Positions 1 to 8,307 of a DNA stretch of 64,000 bases are shown here, in pieces. The notes below the pieces were generated by a model, which did no database searches, was not told where the DNA came from, and saw only the letters and a program-made list of their open reading frames with translations. Origin of the DNA: Candidatus Cloacimonetes bacterium HGW-Cloacimonetes-3 (GTDB lineage: Bacteria; Cloacimonadota; Cloacimonadia; Cloacimonadales; Cloacimonadaceae). Position 1 is the first letter of the stretch. Every line of letters starts with the position of its first letter. The stretch covers positions 62,001 to 126,000 of the forward strand of contig PHBO01000006.1 of assembly GCA_002840645.1 (NCBI GenBank). Direction: 5' to 3'. A program made the position numbers and the translations under genes.

Positions 1-878
1 GTTGCCAGCGGTATCATTGCCATCAGCAAGATAAGGATAGCACTTATAGGCATCTGCACACCGGACATTTCCGCAGCAGAATTGGCAAGCATGAACTTAA
101 GTGAAAAGCTAATGCTGAAGAGGTTCACCACCACATTCACCATCGCCAGAGTAATAATCGTCAGGTATTTTCCAAATACCAGTTCTTGCCTGGCTGCGGA
201 GGATACTAACAGGGTTTCCAGGGTGCGGCGTTCCTTTTCGCCAGCCACAAGGTCGGCAGCAACGGTTGAAGCACCGGACAGCAGCATGATGATCATAATA
301 TAGGGAAGAAACATACCCAGCAGCATTCCCATCTTCTTCTGCGCAGTGGAGGTATCCCGCTCTCTAACGCTTATCAAATCAAGGAACTCAGGGTTGATGC
401 CTGATGCTTGCAACTGCTGTTTCTGAAGCTTCTTTTCGCTTGCTTTGAATGAGTCGTAAAGCTTATCGAATACTATTCTGCTCCTGTCCTTGGATTTGTC
501 GTATTGTACGTAAACCTTATAAAATTGAGTGCCATCAGCCCCAAGAGAATCACCTATACTAACAATAGCATGCACATCTTTATCTTCATACAGCTGGTTA
601 GTGGTAGCAGTAAAGGGCACAAGATTATAGTTATCAATAGTTCCTATTTCCTCTGCTAACAGGCGGGAGACAGCATTACCCACACTATCGTTTATGGCAA
701 TTGTTGCGCCTTGTTCTTCCATCACAGCAGTTTGCCGGGTCATAATGGAATTAAAACCTACAATCAGGAGGGGATATAGTAGTACAGGCAGTATCAGGGT
801 GGCGAACAGAGTGCGTTTATCGCGTAATACTTCCAGCAGTTCTTTGCGGTAAACAACGCCTACTTTCTTAAAATTCAT
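1..878 (-). CDS. natB: ABC-2 type permease, NatB-like (C-terminus cut by window edge)
   Basis: Membrane subunit of an ABC exporter, probably a Na+ or drug efflux permease of the NatB/ABC-2 family. The protein starts MNFKKVGVVYRKELLEVLRD and goes straight into a first membrane helix (about residues 22-42). A long extracytoplasmic loop of about 150 residues follows, then a second hydrophobic segment. That segment carries the family hallmark GEKERRTLETLLVSS just after the helix. About 292 residues are visible before the frame runs out of the window at base 1, so the remaining helices lie outside. The ATG overlaps the last 11 bases of the upstream ATPase gene, which implies translational coupling. 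The family assignment is strong; the transported substrate is not shown by the sequence. Confidence 0.88.
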   Translation of the reverse strand, partial: MNFKKVGVVYRKELLEVLRDKRTLFATLILPVLLYPLLIVGFNSIMTRQTAVMEEQGATIAINDSVGNAVSRLLAEEIGTIDNYNLVPFTATTNQLYEDKDVHAIVSIGDSLGADGTQFYKVYVQYDKSKDRSRIVFDKLYDSFKASEKKLQKQQLQASGINPEFLDLISVRERDTSTAQKKMGMLLGMFLPYIMIIMLLSGASTVAADLVAGEKERRTLETLLVSSAARQELVFGKYLTIITLAMVNVVVNLFSISFSLKFMLANSAAEMSGVQMPISAILILLMAMIPLA

Positions 879-1635
879 GAGCCAAGACCTCCGTTTCATC
901 GGTAAACTTGTTAACATAATACACAAAGATATCGTCCAAATCTGTCTGCTCTGATACTATGCGCAATTCATCCAATGTTCCATTGGCAAGTATTTTTCCC
1001 TTATGAATCATCACGATGCGGTCTGCCAGCCTTTCTGCTTCACGCATAATGTGAGTAGAAAATAGTACACATTTACCCCGCTGCTTACATTCGCGGATAA
1101 AAGAAACAATGTTCCTTGCGGTTAGGATATCCAAGCCGGATGTAGGCTCATCAAATATCATCACAGGGGGATCGTGGATAATTGAGCGGACAATAGACAC
1201 TTTCTGCTTCATACCTGTGGACATAAACTCTATCTTCTTATCCAGAAAGTCGTGCATGTCCAGCATATCTGCCATTTCCTTGATGCGGGCATCTATCGTT
1301 TTTTCCGCAACGCCATAAAGCCTGCCGAAATAACGGATAAATTCGCTGCCTCGCAGGCGGTTATAAAGCCCGGTATCACCTGTTAAAAAGCCCAGATTCT
1401 CGCGGACATGCTGGGCGTTTTTCTGTATATCATAGCCTTGAATTTCAGCCGTACCTGAGCTGGGCTTAAAAATTGTGGAAAGGATGCGCATGGTGGTAGT
1501 TTTTCCTGCACCGTTCACACCCAGCAGGCAAACAATTTCAGAATCTTTGGCTTCAAAACAAATATCATCAACGGCACTGAATACCGTTCCGTCCTTTTTA
1601 GGAAACTCTTTACTAAGGTTCATCACTTTAATCAC
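868..1635 (-). CDS. natA: ABC transporter ATP-binding protein, NatA-like
   Basis: ATPase partner of the adjacent NatB-like permease; together they would form a two-gene export system. The 255-residue protein has Walker A GVNGAGKTTT near residue 39, a signature motif reading MSTGMKQK (a common NatA variant of LSGGQ), Walker B VMIFDEPTSGLD and a switch His in STHIM. It is full length for a single-domain ABC ATPase. The likely start is GTG at 1633-1635: a GGAGG lies about 6 bases upstream, and the first residues (IKVMNLSKEF) fit the family. The overlapping ATG at 1635-1637 is out of frame. The gene is transcribed away from the cupin gene on the other side of a palindrome. Confidence 0.93.
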   Translation of the reverse strand: MIKVMNLSKEFPKKDGTVFSAVDDICFEAKDSEIVCLLGVNGAGKTTTMRILSTIFKPSSGTAEIQGYDIQKNAQHVRENLGFLTGDTGLYNRLRGSEFIRYFGRLYGVAEKTIDARIKEMADMLDMHDFLDKKIEFMSTGMKQKVSIVRSIIHDPPVMIFDEPTSGLDILTARNIVSFIRECKQRGKCVLFSTHIMREAERLADRIVMIHKGKILANGTLDELRIVSEQTDLDDIFVYYVNKFTDETEVLAHEF

Positions 1636-1729
1636 ATAACCTCCATCAACACTTTTCTATTTCAAAATGGCATTTTCTGAATAGCCTCTTTTTTGTCGAG
1701 TTTTTATTTCATTCCTGCTTGCCAATCCA

Positions 1730-1780
1730 TATCATTGCCCACTCATTGCCCTCTTTGTGGGCAATGAGTGGGCAATGATA
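1730..1780. repeat. Long palindrome A (22-bp arms, 7-nt loop)
   Basis: Perfect inverted repeat: left arm 1730-1751, loop 1752-1758, right arm 1759-1780. Each arm contains ATTGCCC twice. A CCTGCTTGC motif lies 8 bases outside the left arm at 1714-1722. There is no T-tract on either strand, and the element sits between divergently transcribed genes. Reverse-complemented, it matches palindrome B at 31.8 kb almost base for base, including the loop side. It belongs to a six-member set in this window (see findings). Confidence 0.9.
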
Positions 1781-1934
1781 GGGCTATACCTGCAAGCTTG
1801 CTTTTCCTTTAAACAGCTTTAAATTGTTTAATGACCCTGTTTCTTAAAGCTTCGGCTTTAATTTTGCAATACTAAAGCAATAATCAAGATGATAGGGTCG
1901 AAGTAAAATTAATACTTCCCGATAGGAGGAATAA

Positions 1935-2330
1935 ATGAAAGTAGTCCATTTCGATCAGGTAGAACTTGAGCCAGTTTATGCCGAAGGTGCCGAGGGTGCC
2001 CAAATCCGCTGGCTGATAGCACAGAAAGATGGCGCTCCTAATTTTGCCATGCGCATGTTTGAAGTAGCCCCGGGTGGTCATACTCCCTACCATCAGCACG
2101 ATTGGGAGCATGAGCTGTATTGCTTATCCGGAACCGGCGTGCTGGTAACAGAGCAGGGTGATAAACCTTTTTCTGCGAATGATGCCATGTACATAGATCC
2201 GGGCATGATGCACTCCTTTAATAACACCGGTACTGACACGCTGAAATTCTTATGCATGATACCCCATGAAGAACCGGTAAAGAAGAAAAATCTTAATCCT
2301 TTTGCGGATGAAGAAGCCAATAACTGTTAA
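1935..2330 (+). CDS. Cupin-domain protein
   Basis: Small single-domain cupin of 131 residues. The first cupin motif is visible as GGHTPYHQHDWEHELYCLSG (His, His, Glu metal ligands) and the second as PGMMHSFNN, so a mononuclear metal site is likely. It begins MKVVHFDQVELEPVYAEGAEG. A strong AGGAGG lies 5 bases before the ATG. It is the first gene of a probable two-gene operon with the M42 aminopeptidase 11 bases downstream. Cupins of this kind serve as isomerases, dioxygenases or sugar-binding sensors; nothing here selects one function. Confidence 0.85.
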   Translation: MKVVHFDQVELEPVYAEGAEGAQIRWLIAQKDGAPNFAMRMFEVAPGGHTPYHQHDWEHELYCLSGTGVLVTEQGDKPFSANDAMYIDPGMMHSFNNTGTDTLKFLCMIPHEEPVKKKNLNPFADEEANNC

Positions 2331-2341
2331 GGAAAACATAA

Positions 2342-3400
2342 ATGAACGAAAAACAAAAGAAGTACCTCTTCGACTTACTTGAAGTGGCAAGTCCCTCCGG
2401 CTATGAAGCACCAGCACAGGCAATCACCAGAGCCTTCCTAAAGGGAACTTGTGATGAAATCTCCGGCGATGTAAATGGAAATCTAATTGCTTACAAGAAA
2501 GGCAGTGGCAAATACAAGATAATGATCGTGGGTCACGCAGACGAAATCGGCTTCATAATAAACTACATCGATGAATCCGGTTATATTTATGTGAAGACCC
2601 TCGGTGGTTTCGATGTAAATTTGTTGCCGGGATTGCGGGTAGATATCCATCACGAAGGTAAGATAATCCGCGGAATCATTGGAAAAAAACCAATTCATAT
2701 GATGCGCGGGAGTGATGATACTCCCAAACTGAAGATAGAAGACCTGTGGATCGATATTGGTGCCAAAGACAAGGCAGATGCGCTAAACAAAGTGGCGATT
2801 GGCGATATTATCACCTATAGCTCACATATAGAATATCTGAACGATGATCTGATCGTAAGCAAAGCCACTGATAATAAAGTGGGCGTATACGTGGCAGCAG
2901 CAGTGATGCACGAGCTTGCCAAGAAGAAGATCAAGGCAAATTACTATGCCGTTGCATCCGTAGGTGAAGAAACCACCATGAAGGGAGCCAGAACCAGTGC
3001 TTTCCGGATAGAGCCTGATATTGCCATAGCAGTGGATGTAACCTTTACTTCCGACATTCCCGGTGCGGATAAACGCATATATGGCGAAGTAAGCTTGGGT
3101 AAGGGACCTACCCTTAGCCTTGGAGCAGCACTCCATCCCGCAATAAATAACAAGCTGATTGAGCTTGCCAAAAAGCATGATATACCTGTCCAGATTGAGA
3201 TTGCTCCCTCCGGAACTGGAACTGATGCCGATGCCATTCATGCTTCCAGAACAGGAACTGCCACAGCTGTGTTGGGTATCCCAAACCGCTATATGCATTC
3301 TCCTAACGAAGTGGTGTCTATTGGAGATTTGGACAAGGCAGTTGCGCTGCTCACGGAGTTTGTGAAGAGCGTGGATGATAAACTTGTCCTCGTAAGATAA
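2342..3400 (+). CDS. M42 family glutamyl aminopeptidase/endoglucanase-like
   Basis: Cytosolic co-catalytic metallo-aminopeptidase of family M42 (FrvX/TET type), which trims N-terminal residues from peptides and assembles into large shells. At 352 residues it has the usual length. Visible motifs are GHADEIGF (first metal His/Asp), KATDNKVG (bridging Asp), GEETTMKGA (catalytic Glu pair), VDVT (Asp ligand) and RYMHSPNE (last His). An AAGGA lies before the ATG. The preceding cupin gene ends 11 bases upstream, and a rho-independent terminator follows. A peptidase of this type fits an amino-acid-fermenting lifestyle, but that is inference. Confidence 0.92.
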   Translation: MNEKQKKYLFDLLEVASPSGYEAPAQAITRAFLKGTCDEISGDVNGNLIAYKKGSGKYKIMIVGHADEIGFIINYIDESGYIYVKTLGGFDVNLLPGLRVDIHHEGKIIRGIIGKKPIHMMRGSDDTPKLKIEDLWIDIGAKDKADALNKVAIGDIITYSSHIEYLNDDLIVSKATDNKVGVYVAAAVMHELAKKKIKANYYAVASVGEETTMKGARTSAFRIEPDIAIAVDVTFTSDIPGADKRIYGEVSLGKGPTLSLGAALHPAINNKLIELAKKHDIPVQIEIAPSGTGTDADAIHASRTGTATAVLGIPNRYMHSPNEVVSIGDLDKAVALLTEFVKSVDDKLVLVR

Positions 3401-3418
3401 AACCTACAGAATAATCAA

Positions 3419-3468
3419 ACCGGAGTCCTTACTTTTTCTATGATGAGTAAGGCTCCGGTTCATTTTTA
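3419..3468 (+). terminator. Rho-independent terminator after the M42 peptidase gene
   Basis: A 14-bp stem (ACCGGAG and CTTACT halves pairing with AGTAAG and CTCCGGT, with one bulged T) closes a loop near 3435-3446 and is followed by TTCATTTTT. It ends the cupin-M42 operon. Confidence 0.8.
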
Positions 3469-3560
3469 GCCGGGTAAAGCAAAAAAACTGTTGACTATTA
3501 GCCCCACTCAGCAGAATTGACGCTAAATAGATGAATAGTTATTAAAATAAGGAGCTTACA

Positions 3561-3737
3561 ATGGCGAAGAACTATCGCGGAAAAGGAATCACGAACCTTC
3601 CCAACCATGGTCGTGGAGAATGTCCCGTATGCCATCGCACCGGTATCAAAGTGTTACACGAGATAAAAACCGCAGATAAAACTGTGAAAGTGTGCAAAGT
3701 CTGCAAGGGCATCTCACCCGAAAAACTAAGCGCATAA
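3561..3737 (+). CDS. Small zinc-ribbon protein, 58 aa
   Basis: Short gene that reads MAKNYRGKGITNLPNHGRG at the N-terminus, followed by two CxxC knuckles (Cys21/Cys24 in CPVC, Cys45/Cys48 in CKVC), so it very probably binds one zinc. It is basic and compact, reminiscent of small ribosome- or RNA-associated zinc ribbons, but I do not recognise a characterised family. From memory, similar short proteins occur in spirochaetes and FCB bacteria. It has a clear AAGGAG before the ATG and its own strong terminator, so it looks like a monocistronic gene despite its size. Confidence 0.82.
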   Translation: MAKNYRGKGITNLPNHGRGECPVCHRTGIKVLHEIKTADKTVKVCKVCKGISPEKLSA

Positions 3738-3746
3738 ACATATTCA

Positions 3747-3802
3747 GCGCTTTCGTATCAATAGCTTTTAGGCAATTTTTAACGAAAGCGCGTTTTTTAT
3801 TT
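3747..3802 (+). terminator. Rho-independent terminator between the zinc-ribbon gene and rsmA
   Basis: The 10-bp stem GCGCTTTCGT (3747-3756) pairs with ACGAAAGCGC (3782-3791), followed by GTTTTTTATTT. The T-tract ends only about two bases before the rsmA start codon, so transcription of rsmA must either read through or begin almost at its ATG. Confidence 0.82.
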
Positions 3803-3804
3803 AG

Positions 3805-4587
3805 ATGAAAGCCCTCAAAGAACTCGGGCAGCATTTCCTTAATAGCACTGCAATAGCAGAAGATATTGCAGATTTAGGGGATTTAATTGAGGGCGATTAC
3901 GTGTGGGAAATTGGCGCAGGTAAAGGCATTCTTACTGATGCAATTCTTAAGCACCCGGTTAAATTGCGCTCATTCGAGCTGGATCGAAGGCTGTATGATG
4001 AACTCTCAGAGCGTTATAAAGACAGAGTGGAATTTGTATTTGGAGACGTTCTTAGAGCCGATTGGGAAAGCCTTTTTGCCTCCGACGGCTCCCGCATTAA
4101 ACTGATTGCCAATATCCCGTACCAGATAACTACTCCTCTGCTTGCTCGCCTGGAAGAATGTCAAGCCTGTTTCAGCCGTATCGTGCTGATGGTGCAAAAG
4201 GAAGTGGCAGAGCGATTAAGCGCAAAAGCGGGCACCAAGAGTTACGCTCCCTTAAGCATACGCTTACGTCTATTGTATAACATTTCCATCGCCATGCAAG
4301 TAGATCGCAACTGGTTTGATCCCGCTCCCAATGTGGATTCTGCTGTTATAGTTATGATTCCTCGCATTGATAAACCGGTAATAAACCACCCGGCACTATT
4401 TCATCGCTTGTTAATTGCTGCCTTCGCTCATCGCAGAAAGACACTGGCAAATAACCTGATGCCCATGATCGGTAAGGAAAAGATGCTTAAGCTACAGGAA
4501 GTGTCTCAGATGGATTTCAAGCGCAGAGGAGAGACTCTTGATGAAGCGGATTATATTCGCCTCAGCGATATTCTGGCTACTCTGTAG
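3805..4587 (+). CDS. rsmA: 16S rRNA dimethyladenosine transferase RsmA (KsgA)
   Basis: Dimethylates the two adjacent adenines near the 3' end of 16S rRNA. The 260-residue protein opens with KELGQHFLNS, the usual RsmA N-terminal signature. It contains the SAM-binding motif EIGAGKGIL (about residues 36-44) and the catalytic N-I-P-Y motif in IANIPYQITTPL. The start is unusual: the ATG follows directly on a terminator T-tract and no Shine-Dalgarno is visible. The N-terminal signature nevertheless leaves no room for an alternative start. The last 47 bases overlap the next gene in another frame. Confidence 0.93.
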   Translation: MKALKELGQHFLNSTAIAEDIADLGDLIEGDYVWEIGAGKGILTDAILKHPVKLRSFELDRRLYDELSERYKDRVEFVFGDVLRADWESLFASDGSRIKLIANIPYQITTPLLARLEECQACFSRIVLMVQKEVAERLSAKAGTKSYAPLSIRLRLLYNISIAMQVDRNWFDPAPNVDSAVIVMIPRIDKPVINHPALFHRLLIAAFAHRRKTLANNLMPMIGKEKMLKLQEVSQMDFKRRGETLDEADYIRLSDILATL

Positions 4588-6340
4588 CTCTGCCCTCCTG
4601 GCTCAAGCGCAGGGATTGGATTTCTATCTTTATTCCAGCGAACATGTGCAAAGCATAGAAAACAATCTTCAATACCGCTATTTCCCTTTCGCCAATACCA
4701 GCTTGGATATAAGTGGTCACAGCAGCATCGAAAACCGGCTAAACTTCGATCAGGAAAGCAAGAATTCAGAGTTTAAGCTTGGGTTTAATATCTCTCAGAA
4801 ATTGCTGCAACACAGCTTCTATACAGATTACAAATCGATCTACGATGCCAGTGCGTTAGAAGCCTCGCCTTATGTGAACAAAACAGCTTCTCTGGGTTAT
4901 CAGCTTTCTTTCAAGCCCGTGGATAGTCTGTCGGTGTCCGTTTTCAGCAATGTGCTGATTAGAAATGAGCAGGATAGGTATGTGAATAACAGCAGCTTAT
5001 CCAGTGATGGTTGGTGGCTTGGGGCTAATGGTAATTATGCAGCAGAATTAGGTGCTTTGCAAGGCGGATTATCAGCCGGAGCAGAGCGGAAGAAGCTTGC
5101 ATGGGAAGCGTTTGAATCCGGTAGGATGGGTGTTTATCTTAACCTGTTTACCAATAACCTTGTTTTTGACACAAGCATAAATATCAATCAACGCAGTGAC
5201 GACATCTACACCCTGAATGCACCGTCTGGAGATATGTTAAGTAGTTTTTATAGCCCCAGCGAAGCTCAGAAGCGTAATAAGCTTTCCTTTAACGGGACTG
5301 TGCAGTATATACCTGATGATAGCTTTATTGTATCGTTTTCGGATACATATAACCAATCTAAAGTGGATTATAAACAGAATACAAACCGCAACAATACAGA
5401 TTCATACAACCTTAGCAGCGTGGGAGTTAACTTTGCACTTCATCCCCGCTTGATGCTGGAAAGCAGCCTTAGCCAAAGCATAAACAACCGGGAATATGAA
5501 AACACAAAAAACAACAGACTTGTAGAAGCACGGCGTTTAGAAAACCGCATTGTTTGGGAATATATGGATTCTGATTCGCTTATCGTATCTGCCAGCCTGG
5601 ATTTGCAAGCAACCAGCTACCCCAGCGATAATCACAATTATGATAATGACCTCTTAACGGGAAGCTACCGCATTGGTTGGAAACACTATTGGCACGAGCG
5701 CATCAAGATCGGTATGTGGCTGGGTTTCGCACAGAGCGAGGATGTATATATCAATTCCATTCTCTCTGCCAATAACCGTAATATCACCAGCTTTAGCATG
5801 CAGCCCAATTGTCAGATTATCCTTGGTGATCGCATTGCATTGCTTCAGACATACCAATTGAAGGCAGATTACAACGATTACATTTACGGAGTTCAGACAG
5901 GTAAAGAAAACACCTTTTACCGACAGGTAGCCTATAAATATAACCTTATTTTCGACACCTACCCGTATATCGCCCGCTCCGGGGACATTCGCTGGTTAAA
6001 GCTTCCCTTTCGCAATAGCCCCGACAATGCTTTGTTGATAGACATGAACTATGCCTTTGAAGAGAACCAATATGCAGACGAAGTAGCAGACTATTACAGC
6101 CTGCATACCAAAAACCGCCGATACACGGCTGCCATAAGCTTGAGGCATGATATTAAGACCCTATTCTGGACACTTACACCTAAATACACTTGGGGTACGT
6201 GGCAGGAATATAGTTTGTTGTTTGGTGTCGCATGGCAGTTCAACAATGCTTCCTTGGTGGAGCTGTCTGTATCACCCTATGGCGTAACTACAGAAGAATT
6301 GGACTGGCGCAGTTCTCTAAACCTTAACCTCCGTTTTTGA
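4541..6340 (+). CDS. Outer-membrane beta-barrel-like protein, function unknown
   Basis: Protein of 599 residues with a signal peptide (MKRIIFASAIFWLLCSSALLA, probable cleavage after AQA). The rest is composed almost entirely of alternating short amphipathic strands rich in Asn, Ser, Tyr and Trp. It ends in NLNLRF, a terminal aromatic strand typical of outer-membrane barrels. No enzymatic motif is seen. The ATG at 4541 is preferred over the TTG one codon earlier because an AGGAGAG stands at a good distance. The first 47 bases lie inside the end of rsmA. A barrel of 20 or more strands is plausible from the length; its role cannot be read from sequence. Confidence 0.75.
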   Translation: MKRIIFASAIFWLLCSSALLAQAQGLDFYLYSSEHVQSIENNLQYRYFPFANTSLDISGHSSIENRLNFDQESKNSEFKLGFNISQKLLQHSFYTDYKSIYDASALEASPYVNKTASLGYQLSFKPVDSLSVSVFSNVLIRNEQDRYVNNSSLSSDGWWLGANGNYAAELGALQGGLSAGAERKKLAWEAFESGRMGVYLNLFTNNLVFDTSININQRSDDIYTLNAPSGDMLSSFYSPSEAQKRNKLSFNGTVQYIPDDSFIVSFSDTYNQSKVDYKQNTNRNNTDSYNLSSVGVNFALHPRLMLESSLSQSINNREYENTKNNRLVEARRLENRIVWEYMDSDSLIVSASLDLQATSYPSDNHNYDNDLLTGSYRIGWKHYWHERIKIGMWLGFAQSEDVYINSILSANNRNITSFSMQPNCQIILGDRIALLQTYQLKADYNDYIYGVQTGKENTFYRQVAYKYNLIFDTYPYIARSGDIRWLKLPFRNSPDNALLIDMNYAFEENQYADEVADYYSLHTKNRRYTAAISLRHDIKTLFWTLTPKYTWGTWQEYSLLFGVAWQFNNASLVELSVSPYGVTTEELDWRSSLNLNLRF

Positions 6341-6369
6341 TTGACAAATTGACCGCCTGCAAAAAACAT
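6341..6369 (+). promoter_or_regulatory. Promoter of the SRP RNA gene
   Basis: A consensus -35 box TTGACA (6341-6346) begins immediately after the stop codon of the barrel gene. After a 17-base spacer comes AAACAT (6364-6369, weak -10). The start point would fall near the first base of the RNA at 6376. Confidence 0.6.
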
Positions 6370-6375
6370 GAACAC

Positions 6376-6469
6376 GCCAGGTCCAGCGCAATGGCTGCTT
6401 GTGAACCATGTCAGATCAGGAATGAAGCAGCATTAAGCAATCACAGTCATGTGTCGCTGTCCACCTGGC
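6376..6469 (+). ncRNA. ffs: Signal recognition particle RNA, small bacterial (4.5S) type
   Basis: RNA scaffold of the signal recognition particle; binds the Ffh M domain. The ends pair (GCCAGGT with ACCTGGC, then CCAGCG with CGCTG). The central segment GTGAACCATGTCAGATCAGG plus AATGAAGCAGCATTAAGCA matches the conserved domain IV pattern. The GGAA tetraloop is kept and closed by UCA/UGA instead of the more usual UCC/GGA. One base of the symmetric internal loop differs from the common bacterial form: CAGA where CAGG is usual. A run of five T follows at 6471-6475 and can terminate the transcript. Length is about 94 nt. Confidence 0.9.
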
Positions 6470-6536
6470 ATTTTTATTGTGTTTCGGTATGGTTTATGCA
6501 CTACATAGCCTTATAATAATAATCAGGAATAAAAAA

Positions 6537-8150
6537 ATGAAACGCTTGTATATCAGCATGTACTTTGTCCTTATTGCTTGTGCATGGTTTGCCTATCCGG
6601 TTTACATCCAAAGCTGGAACCTGGATAGTGATGCCCAAGCCATAGAAGCTATGCACATCAGTGTGGATGCGGTAAATCGTCAGACAGGTTCCATAGTTGC
6701 TTATGTTCGCAACGCAGAAGAGCACGCCATGCTAAGGGCAAATGGCTACAATGCTATCACCATGCCCAAACCCGGGGAGTATAATGATGACTCTAAAGAC
6801 CCCACCCGTGCTTACTACAGCATCACACAATATCACACCTTCATGCAGGATACCGCAGCCCAGTATCCGGAAATATGCCAATTAGTACAGTTTGGCACCA
6901 GTGTGGAAAACCGCCCCTTATATATGATGAAAATATCCGATAATGTAGGGGTGGAAGAGTTCGAACCGGAATTGAAGTATGTAAGCAGTATTCATGGTGA
7001 TGAGGTGGTGGGCTATGAAATGCTAATTCGCCTTATTCAGCTATTAACAACCGAGTATACCACCACCCCGCGCATCACGGACATCGTGAATAACACGGAG
7101 ATTTGGATATGCCCGATGTTCAATCCCGACGGCTATGCTTCTTCAGAGCGATATAATGCTAATGGGATAGACCTGAACAGAAACTACCCTATGCCCACAG
7201 GAAATCAGCACCCGGATGGAAATGCCTGGGCGCAGGAGAACATTGCCATGATGAGCTTTTCCCAAGCGCATAGTTTTAACCTGTCCATGAACTTTCACGG
7301 TGGCGCACTGGTGATTAATTACCCTTGGGATTACACCTATACCCTCGCCCCGGATGATGCTTTGTTACAGGAAATGTCCTTAACTTACACCCGACCTCAC
7401 ACGAATTTGTATAATAGTAGTGAGTTTGAACACGGTATCACCAACGGCGCAGCATGGTACGTGATTACTGGCAGTATGCAAGATTGGATGTATGGATACA
7501 CAGATTGTATCGATATAACCGCTGAGATTGGCATGAACAAGTGGCCTCCATCATCTCAGCTTACAAGTTACTGGAATATGAATAAAGAATCCCTGCTGAG
7601 ATACATAGAATTCTCCCAGAACGGGGTGAAAGGCTTGGTTACCACTGCCGCGGGTGCGCCTCTATATGCAAGCATCTCTGTTAGCGGTAATAATAACCCC
7701 ATGCATACCGATCCCGATGTGGGTGATTATCACCGTCTGCTCCTTCCAGGGGATTACCAGATTACCGTTACGGTAGATGGTTACGATCCCCAAACAGTTA
7801 GTGTAAGCGTACCCTCTACAGGCTTTGCGCTTCAGAATTTCACTTTTGGTTCTGCGGTTGCGGTTTCAGATGAACAGAGCCCCCTGTTGATGGCTCAATT
7901 CCTAAATAACTACCCTAATCCCTTCACTAATGAAACTATGCTCCGTTATCGCGTGGAAAAAGACAACATGCCCATTACTCTCAGCGTGTATAATCTAAAG
8001 GGACAGCTCATAAAGACCGTTGTAAACTCAATCATGGATTCCGGTGAACACAGCGTTGTCTTCAATGGGGCAGAGCTTGCTTCCGGCATCTATCTATGCA
8101 GGTTACAAAGCCCTGATGGAACTCAAACTAAGAAGATTGTTTTAAGGTGA
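6537..8150 (+). CDS. Secreted zinc carboxypeptidase (M14) with type IX-like sorting domain
   Basis: Extracellular metallocarboxypeptidase of 537 residues. The start is taken at the ATG followed by MKRLYISMYFVLIACAWFA, a signal peptide, with AGGA upstream; the open frame extends 60 bases further but without a signal. The M14 catalytic domain shows HGDE (His153, Glu156), MNFHGG (His254) and the catalytic Glu330 in DITAEIG. A CarboxypepD-regulatory-like beta domain follows (about 365-430). The end is a sorting domain: NNYPNPFTNETMLRY, SVYNLKGQLIKTV, GIYLCRL, final KIVLR. It is one of four proteins in the window with this C-terminal type, so it is a candidate client of a PorU/PorV-like export route. 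Confidence 0.9.
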   Translation: MKRLYISMYFVLIACAWFAYPVYIQSWNLDSDAQAIEAMHISVDAVNRQTGSIVAYVRNAEEHAMLRANGYNAITMPKPGEYNDDSKDPTRAYYSITQYHTFMQDTAAQYPEICQLVQFGTSVENRPLYMMKISDNVGVEEFEPELKYVSSIHGDEVVGYEMLIRLIQLLTTEYTTTPRITDIVNNTEIWICPMFNPDGYASSERYNANGIDLNRNYPMPTGNQHPDGNAWAQENIAMMSFSQAHSFNLSMNFHGGALVINYPWDYTYTLAPDDALLQEMSLTYTRPHTNLYNSSEFEHGITNGAAWYVITGSMQDWMYGYTDCIDITAEIGMNKWPPSSQLTSYWNMNKESLLRYIEFSQNGVKGLVTTAAGAPLYASISVSGNNNPMHTDPDVGDYHRLLLPGDYQITVTVDGYDPQTVSVSVPSTGFALQNFTFGSAVAVSDEQSPLLMAQFLNNYPNPFTNETMLRYRVEKDNMPITLSVYNLKGQLIKTVVNSIMDSGEHSVVFNGAELASGIYLCRLQSPDGTQTKKIVLR

Positions 8151-8248
8151 GAAAGTGAGAGCTGCGCAAGAGAGAACAAGTAGGTGAGAGCTTCGCAAGT
8201 GAGAGCTGTGCAAGTGAGAATAAGTAGGTGAGAGCTTCGCAAGTGAGA
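8149..8248. repeat. Short tandem repeat block after the M14 gene
   Basis: Two identical 27-nt copies beginning AAGTAGGTGAGAGCTTCGCA start at 8178 and 8222 (44 bases apart). Degenerate GTGAGAGCTGYGCAAG units lie before and between them. The block directly follows the stop codon and ends before the next gene. It has no dyad or coding signal that I can see. Confidence 0.8.
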
Positions 8249-8307
8249 TTGTGTAAATGCATTATTCGCAATCAGAAAAGGCTCCTCACCCCCAAAGGAT
8301 AATAATT

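Noticed and set aside
2822-3298. Long antisense reading frames inside the M42 gene and many other genes
   Set aside because: They are shadows of well-supported genes, without ribosome sites or recognisable domains.
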